Shown here: piece after piece, positions 56,635 through 64,000 of the stretch
Layout: the number at the start of each line of letters is the position of its first letter
Numbering within the stretch: the first letter of the stretch is position 1
DNA from: an uncultured Bryobacterales bacterium
GTDB lineage: Bacteria; Acidobacteriota; Terriglobia; Bryobacterales; UBA6623
Direction: 5' to 3'
Assembly (NCBI GenBank): GCA_951813065.1
Contig: CATOTH010000002.1
Coordinates: 620,001 to 684,000 of the forward strand
Length of the DNA stretch: 64,000 nucleotides
The notes under the pieces: generated by a model
What the model was told of the DNA's origin: nothing
Database searches by the model: none
The model's input: only the letters and a program-made list of their open reading frames with translations
Translations under genes and position numbers: made by a program

Positions 56635-57954
56635 ATGCCAGCTCTAGCTACAGTTCCGGGAAAGAGCGCCGCTCGCGTACGGGACGACATCCTCGGTCGC
56701 ATGCCCGGCACGAACGCGGCCTATGTCGCGGCGGTCGCTTTCTGCGGGGCCATCGTAGCCTGGGCCCTGTTTGCTTGGGGCTATCAAGTCGTGGGAGGGT
56801 TCGGGCATACGGGGATCCGGCGACCGACCTATTGGGGCTTCTATATCGTCAACTTCGTCTTCTGGATCGGGATCTCTCACGCCGGAACGCTGATCTCGGC
56901 GATTCTGCGGCTGACGGGAGCGAATTGGCGCAAGCCGGTCACCCGCGCCGCTGAAGCGATCACCGTGTTTTGCCTGATGATCGGCGGCATGTTTCCGCTT
57001 ATCCATATCGGCCGGGTGTGGCTCTTCTACTGGATGATCCCGTACCCGAACGAAAGGCTCCTCTGGCCGAACTTCCGCTCCCCGCTGTTCTGGGACTTGA
57101 CGGCGATTCTGACCTATCTCTTCGGCAGCTTGATTTACCTCTACCTTCCGCTGATCCCAGACCTGGCCGAGCTGGCGCGTCGCAGCGCCGGAGCCAAGCG
57201 CAGGCTCTACCTGTTCCTCTCGCTGGGCTGGACCGGTTCTGACCGGCAATGGCAGGCCTTGGAGCGGGCGATGAAACTGATGTCCTTAGTGATCCTGGCG
57301 ATCGCGGTGTCGGTGCATTCGGTCGTGGCCTACGATTTCTCGATGTCGGTTGCGCCCACTTGGCACAACACGATTTTCGCGCCGTATTTCGTTGTCGGAG
57401 CGATCTTCAGCGGAATTGCCGCCCTGGTCCTGGTGATGGCAGTTCTGCGCAAGCTGATGTGCCTGGAGGACTATCTCCGAGAGATTCACTTCGTGAATCT
57501 TGGAAAGCTGCTCGTCCTGATGAGTTTGATCTGGCTCTACTTCACCTTTTCCGAGCACCTCACCACTTGGTACGGGAACCTGCCGGGTGAGATTCGAGTC
57601 TTCAATATACGCGAGCACGGGCTCTACGGCTTTCTTTTCTGGACAATGGTCGCCTGCAATTTCGCGATCCCGTTCGTGCTGCTCGGAATCTCCAGGTTGC
57701 GCAGCATCTTCACAATCGCGCTCAGCAGCGCCGCCGTGCTGCTCGGCATGTGGATAGAGCGGTTCCTGATCGTGGTTCCGTCGCTTTCGACGCCGTATCT
57801 CCCTGCCGCCTGGGGGGACTACGCCCCGAGCTGGGTCGAGCTGTCGATCACGGCCGGGACGTTTGCTGCGATGGCATTGCTCTACCTGCTGTTCGTCAAG
57901 GCTTTTCCAATCATCGCCATCTGGGAGTACGACGATGGAATATCTGCACGCTGA
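56635..57954 (+). CDS. NrfD-family quinol membrane subunit (ActC-like)
   Basis: 439-aa inner-membrane protein with about ten hydrophobic segments. The family features WGFYIVNFVFWIGISHAG, HIGRVWLFYW, the SVHSVVAYDF region and FSEHLTTWYGN near the quinol side are present. It would oxidise or reduce the quinone pool. ATG 56635 has GAGGA just upstream; earlier open frame is antisense to nothing useful and lacks a ribosome site. DUF3341 overlaps its end by 20 bases. Confidence 0.85.
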   Translation: MPALATVPGKSAARVRDDILGRMPGTNAAYVAAVAFCGAIVAWALFAWGYQVVGGFGHTGIRRPTYWGFYIVNFVFWIGISHAGTLISAILRLTGANWRKPVTRAAEAITVFCLMIGGMFPLIHIGRVWLFYWMIPYPNERLLWPNFRSPLFWDLTAILTYLFGSLIYLYLPLIPDLAELARRSAGAKRRLYLFLSLGWTGSDRQWQALERAMKLMSLVILAIAVSVHSVVAYDFSMSVAPTWHNTIFAPYFVVGAIFSGIAALVLVMAVLRKLMCLEDYLREIHFVNLGKLLVLMSLIWLYFTFSEHLTTWYGNLPGEIRVFNIREHGLYGFLFWTMVACNFAIPFVLLGISRLRSIFTIALSSAAVLLGMWIERFLIVVPSLSTPYLPAAWGDYAPSWVELSITAGTFAAMALLYLLFVKAFPIIAIWEYDDGISAR

Positions 57955-58441
57955 GTACCAGCGCACCGAAGACCTGGCGGCTGCGATCCGGCTGTTACAG
58001 GCGGATGGAGTGTCGCGCCGCGCTCTCGAACTGTACTCGCGCCGTCCGGTCGAGGCGGTGACGCAGTTGCTTCCGAGGCGCAGCCGGATGTCCCTGGGCG
58101 CCGTCCTCTCAGCGATTGCTGTCGGTACTGGGGCGACTGTGCTGATGTACTGGATTCAACTGGACTATCCGCTCGTCACCGGTGGCATGCCGATTGTCTC
58201 TGGCTGGGCAACTGCTGTGGTCACATTCGAAGCGACGATGGCCGGAGCGGTGTTCGGGACGCTACTCATGCTGCTAAAGGAATCCGGCCTGGTCCTGTCC
58301 CGTCGTCGGGCGCCTGTACCGGACCTGCCGGACGAGGGCGCGGTCCTGCAAGTCGAGTGCGAAACCGGAGCGCCGTCCATCCGGGCGTTGCTGAAGAACA
58401 CCGGGGCGTCGCGAATCGAAGTGGTCGATTCAGCCGCTTGA
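57935..58441 (+). CDS. DUF3341 membrane subunit (ActD-like)
   Basis: 168-aa protein. A soluble N-terminal alpha/beta part is followed by two transmembrane helices (about 54-80 and 93-112), a basic loop and a soluble end. DUF3341 is the ActD subunit of alternative complex III. It starts inside ActC. The cluster stops here: the ActE/ActF cytochrome and membrane genes and a cytochrome oxidase, often next in other ACIII operons, are not in the window. Confidence 0.83.
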   Translation: MEYLHAEYQRTEDLAAAIRLLQADGVSRRALELYSRRPVEAVTQLLPRRSRMSLGAVLSAIAVGTGATVLMYWIQLDYPLVTGGMPIVSGWATAVVTFEATMAGAVFGTLLMLLKESGLVLSRRRAPVPDLPDEGAVLQVECETGAPSIRALLKNTGASRIEVVDSAA

Positions 58442-58471
58442 ACGATCTTGCGCGGCGACGGCTCCTGCCGG

Positions 58472-59176
58472 TCAGCCGGCCATCAGGCAGTCCGCCAGTT
58501 CCCCGAAGTCGCGTACTTCCAGATCTGGCAGCAGGTGCGATTCCTCGTACGGCAAGCCGTACCGGTTTACGTACGCGCCCCGGTAGCCGCAGGCGCGCGC
58601 GCCGAGAATGTCGAAGGCATGCGCGGCTACCATCAGGATCTCGCCGGGCTCGCATCCGAGTTCGGCGGCGGCCATGCGGTACACCGACGGATGCGGCTTG
58701 AACCGGCCCACCCGATCGACGGAAATGCACCGGTCGAAACGCGCGTCGACGCTCGTGGCCACCAAGTGCTGGACCAGCCCTGTGTCGCCGTTGGAGAGCG
58801 CGACCAGCCGAAATTTCCGTGCTAGGCGCACGAGGCCCTCTTGGGCGTCGTCGAATGCTCTGAGTTGCTCGAAGGTGCGGAGCAATTCCAGTACGGCTGT
58901 GCCTTCGGTCGGCAGTCCTTGACGCCGCAACGTGTGCCGCAACGCCCGCCCGACCGAGTCGAGATATCCACGGTGTCCGAGCATCAGGATCGTGTCCTGG
59001 TGCTGTTCCAGACGCTGTCTCGCGCGCCATTCGGCCCAGAACCTGTCCGGGTCTGCATCCGATCCGGATTTGTCGAAGAATTCGCGGAGTGCGGGAACGA
59101 TGCTGCCTGACAGGTCCAGCACTGTGCCGAACATATCGAAGGTCAGCGTACGAACCTCGGCAAGCGCCTGAACCAT
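58472..59176 (-). CDS. Haloacid dehalogenase-like HAD hydrolase
   Basis: 234-aa protein. Nucleophile Asp in TFDMFGTVLDLSG (about 11-23), a 2-haloacid dehalogenase type II-like cap, motif II LSNGDTG, Lys in GRFKPHPSVY, and MVAAHAFDILGARA close to the end. It is convergent with the DUF3341 gene. Substrate unknown; haloacids or phosphoesters are both possible. Confidence 0.78.
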   Translation of the reverse strand: MVQALAEVRTLTFDMFGTVLDLSGSIVPALREFFDKSGSDADPDRFWAEWRARQRLEQHQDTILMLGHRGYLDSVGRALRHTLRRQGLPTEGTAVLELLRTFEQLRAFDDAQEGLVRLARKFRLVALSNGDTGLVQHLVATSVDARFDRCISVDRVGRFKPHPSVYRMAAAELGCEPGEILMVAAHAFDILGARACGYRGAYVNRYGLPYEESHLLPDLEVRDFGELADCLMAG

Positions 59177-59221
59177 GCTCTTGATGGTATCGGAAGGCCG
59201 GTCTGGACTTTCTGGCTCGAG

Positions 59222-60157
59222 CTAGTCCCGCGCGTCCTTGTAGGGTTTGCGGAGGGACTCCCCACCCGCTGCGTCGCCCCGAGCCGCGGCTCCGAGCAGG
59301 CTCTTCCGCTTCCTTCGTGCGATCTTCGACCAAGGACTCGACGAATCGAGGTTCAGATAGGCCTGCAGGTGCTTGGCGGCGACCAGGAAATGCTTGCGTC
59401 GCTCCTGGACGAGGGCCAGGTTGAAGTGCGCGTCGGCGTAGTCACGCTGGCAGCGCAGGGCCGCTTCGTAGTGTTCCGCAGCCTCGTCGAGCCGGCCGAG
59501 ATCGTCGCACACGTTCCCGAGATTGAAGTGCGCGAGCGCGTATTCCGGATATGCGCGCAACGCCTCGTGATAACTCTGCTCGGCGCGTTCCAGCCAGCCT
59601 TGGCGGTACTGCAAGGTACCGATGTTGATCCATGCCCCAGCAGCCTGCGGGTCCTTGCGCAAGACTTTCTCGTAGGCCTGGATGACTTCTTCGGCCGGCG
59701 TCCCCGAGGATTCGAGTTCCAGCGCGTGCTGGAACCAAGCCTCCCCCGTCTCCGGCTGTTCCGCATCGCTCTCGGGGTCGAGCGTCGATACCGACCGGAG
59801 CTTGTCCGCCTCGAAATCGAACAGCATCTGGCCGGTGATCGCCTCCATCTTTTCTCCGGGCAATTCGACCGAGATATTGCGGCCGTCGGAGACGATCTTG
59901 AGTTCGTGCAGGGGGTGCTTGACATCCGCCAAGCGAAGCCGAAGCTGCTCCAGCGCTTCGCGGATGCGTCTCGGAGGCGTGTTGTTCTCTCTCAGGTTCT
60001 GAAGGGTTCTGAGCGAGATCAGGTCCGAGAAGCTGTAACGGTCCTGGGTTTCGGTTAGCCCGCTACGCTCCCAAGAGCGCAGGCGGTTCTCGTCAATGCC
60101 GAGAATCCGCCGGATTTCGGATCTTGAATAGGTCTCCGAAGCCCCAGCCGACTCCAC
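59222..60157 (-). CDS. MerR-type HTH regulator with TPR domain
   Basis: A 311-aa protein. MerR-like winged helix at about 9-75 (ETYSRSEIRRILGIDENRLRS style, with SERSGL). A small beta unit at about 105-130 follows, then TPRs (about 170-290). There is no obvious metal or effector site. Acidobacteriota often have such MerR-TPR proteins. GTG 60157 is chosen because upstream frame lacks conserved sequence; a TATACT element lies just seven bases before it, so it may be a leaderless start, though no matching -35 is seen. The zinc-ribbon gene is 73 bases upstream. Confidence 0.7.
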   Translation of the reverse strand: MESAGASETYSRSEIRRILGIDENRLRSWERSGLTETQDRYSFSDLISLRTLQNLRENNTPPRRIREALEQLRLRLADVKHPLHELKIVSDGRNISVELPGEKMEAITGQMLFDFEADKLRSVSTLDPESDAEQPETGEAWFQHALELESSGTPAEEVIQAYEKVLRKDPQAAGAWINIGTLQYRQGWLERAEQSYHEALRAYPEYALAHFNLGNVCDDLGRLDEAAEHYEAALRCQRDYADAHFNLALVQERRKHFLVAAKHLQAYLNLDSSSPWSKIARRKRKSLLGAAARGDAAGGESLRKPYKDARD

Positions 60158-60230
60158 GGCGCCAGTATACCCCAACAGGCTGCAGGAGCCGAGGGGGCCG
60201 ACCGGGCCCGACAAGTGCCCTGAAGACCGG

Positions 60231-60848
60231 TTACCGAGGGTGAGCCCGAGCCAGCTTGACAGCGACCGCGCCACCGGCCGCTGCCGAGCCTACGACCAGT
60301 GCGGCGTCAATGAAGAATGCGATCGCCACGGCCGCCACGAAGATCCCGGGATCCTCCAGCGCTTCCGCGACTTGCGGGGCCAGGGAACTCATTTCGGGAT
60401 GGTCTCGCAAGGGGGCCAGGAGGACCTCCTTGCCTTGGGACAGGATCACCATCGAGTTCAGGATCAGGAAAGCCAGCGCGCATTGCATCCCCGTCAGCAG
60501 GCCCAGCGCGCCGCCCAGTGAGATCTTCGGCAAGCTGACATAGCGTTTCTCGAAAATCCGAACCGCCGCGTATCCGGCGCCAGCGGGAATCAAGTAGGAG
60601 AGCAGAATGTACAGGGGACTCGGCGCCACGAGGACAACCCGCAGGAATATCGCGCACAGGGCCGGCAAGACCGAGGCCTTCAGAAAGGCCTCCGAACGGC
60701 GCAGGTTCGTGGCGGGTGGCTCCTCTTTGGCCGGTTCTGGCGGCGGAACAGCTGGCTCGCCAATGCCCGGAACCAAGGGCCGCCCGCAATTCGGGCAGAA
60801 GGACGCGCCCTCCGGCAAAGGGCTTCCGCACGTGCAATAGCTGGCCAT
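60231..60848 (-). CDS. Zinc-ribbon multi-TM protein
   Basis: 205-aa protein. A zinc ribbon made of CTC (Cys5, Cys7) and CPNC (Cys18, Cys21) is followed by a Pro-rich linker, then about four hydrophobic segments (about 57-75, 82-97, 110-135, 169-195). Zinc ribbon plus membrane is a common arrangement in uncharacterised Gram-negative proteins; role unknown. It is read in the same direction as the MerR-TPR gene. Confidence 0.7.
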   Translation of the reverse strand: MASYCTCGSPLPEGASFCPNCGRPLVPGIGEPAVPPPEPAKEEPPATNLRRSEAFLKASVLPALCAIFLRVVLVAPSPLYILLSYLIPAGAGYAAVRIFEKRYVSLPKISLGGALGLLTGMQCALAFLILNSMVILSQGKEVLLAPLRDHPEMSSLAPQVAEALEDPGIFVAAVAIAFFIDAALVVGSAAAGGAVAVKLARAHPR

Positions 60849-60978
60849 CGGAGATTCCTCCCGGTTTGCGCGAACCGTCGCGAGACGTGGAGTCTCTTCG
60901 ACGACGGCGTACCTCGGTTTTCGATCTCAATTGTAGGCCCGACCGGAGGCGAGGTCGGGTGGCGAGGTGCCCGATCGA

Positions 60979-64000
<3,022 letters not shown>

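Overview
The window looks like a chromosomal piece of a GC-rich, Gram-negative bacterium, most likely an Acidobacteriota member of the Solibacter/Bryobacter kind. The signs are a giant TonB-dependent receptor with an N-terminal carboxypeptidase-regulatory-like domain, a DUF1501 protein, a Tat-exported sulfatase, a PQQ-like propeller protein, MerR-TPR and TPR-TonB proteins, CstA and an alternative-complex-III-like cluster. This taxonomic call is inference from gene content; there is no rRNA or tRNA gene in the window. Genes are tightly packed and the strand changes often. Many neighbours overlap by a few bases or are convergent with shared stops.

Layout. 0-10.7 kb: TonB receptor, dapA, cstA, a pseudopilin, a UDP-sugar dehydrogenase/epimerase pair and a TPR-TonB protein. 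11.05-12.92 kb: a group II (IIC-like) intron with its reverse transcriptase, sitting directly after the terminator hairpin of a Thr-rich beta-helix protein gene; the IBS1/EBS1 pairing can be read directly. 15-26.3 kb: glyA, a membrane-anchored spermidine-synthase-like protein, an HpnI-like glycosyltransferase, an acyl-CoA carboxyltransferase, sucC-sucD-ndk, trpD, a TPR protein and a methyltransferase. 26.5-46.6 kb: bactofilin, sulfatase, exported cyanophycinase-like peptidase, M20 peptidase, amidohydrolase, infA, sixA, HAD phosphatase, ilvD, thrC, DUF1501, a queuosine-precursor transporter, a monooxygenase, PQQ propeller, DegT aminotransferase, eda, heptosyltransferase, metW and an EEP-fold protein.

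Accessory island, 46.6-51.5 kb: a vapBC-type toxin-antitoxin pair with a good sigma70 promoter, then a DUF4268/nuclease-like gene that is dead twice over. It has an in-frame TGA and is split by an IS66-family element of 2563 bp with 20-bp perfect terminal inverted repeats and an 8-bp target duplication (CTTTGCTG). Removing the element restores the reading frame exactly. The IS carries a Dam-like adenine methyltransferase as passenger, coupled to the transposase by TGATG.

51.7-64 kb: rsmE and DUF4202, then a five-gene respiratory cluster: pentaheme cytochrome c, MopB-like subunit, four-cluster ferredoxin, NrfD and DUF3341. This is an alternative complex III-like set with separate B1 and B2 subunits and no ActE, ActF or oxidase genes. 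After it come a dehalogenase-like HAD, a MerR-TPR regulator, a zinc-ribbon membrane protein, and a gene running off the right edge that fuses the C-terminal part of topoisomerase III to a complete RecQ helicase.

The most unusual items are the TopoIII-RecQ fusion, the IS66-plus-methylase element with its reconstructable target gene, the split ACIII-like cluster, and the intron whose splice site and terminator target can be read from sequence. I did not find a CRISPR array, a prophage or a clearly new multi-gene defence system.
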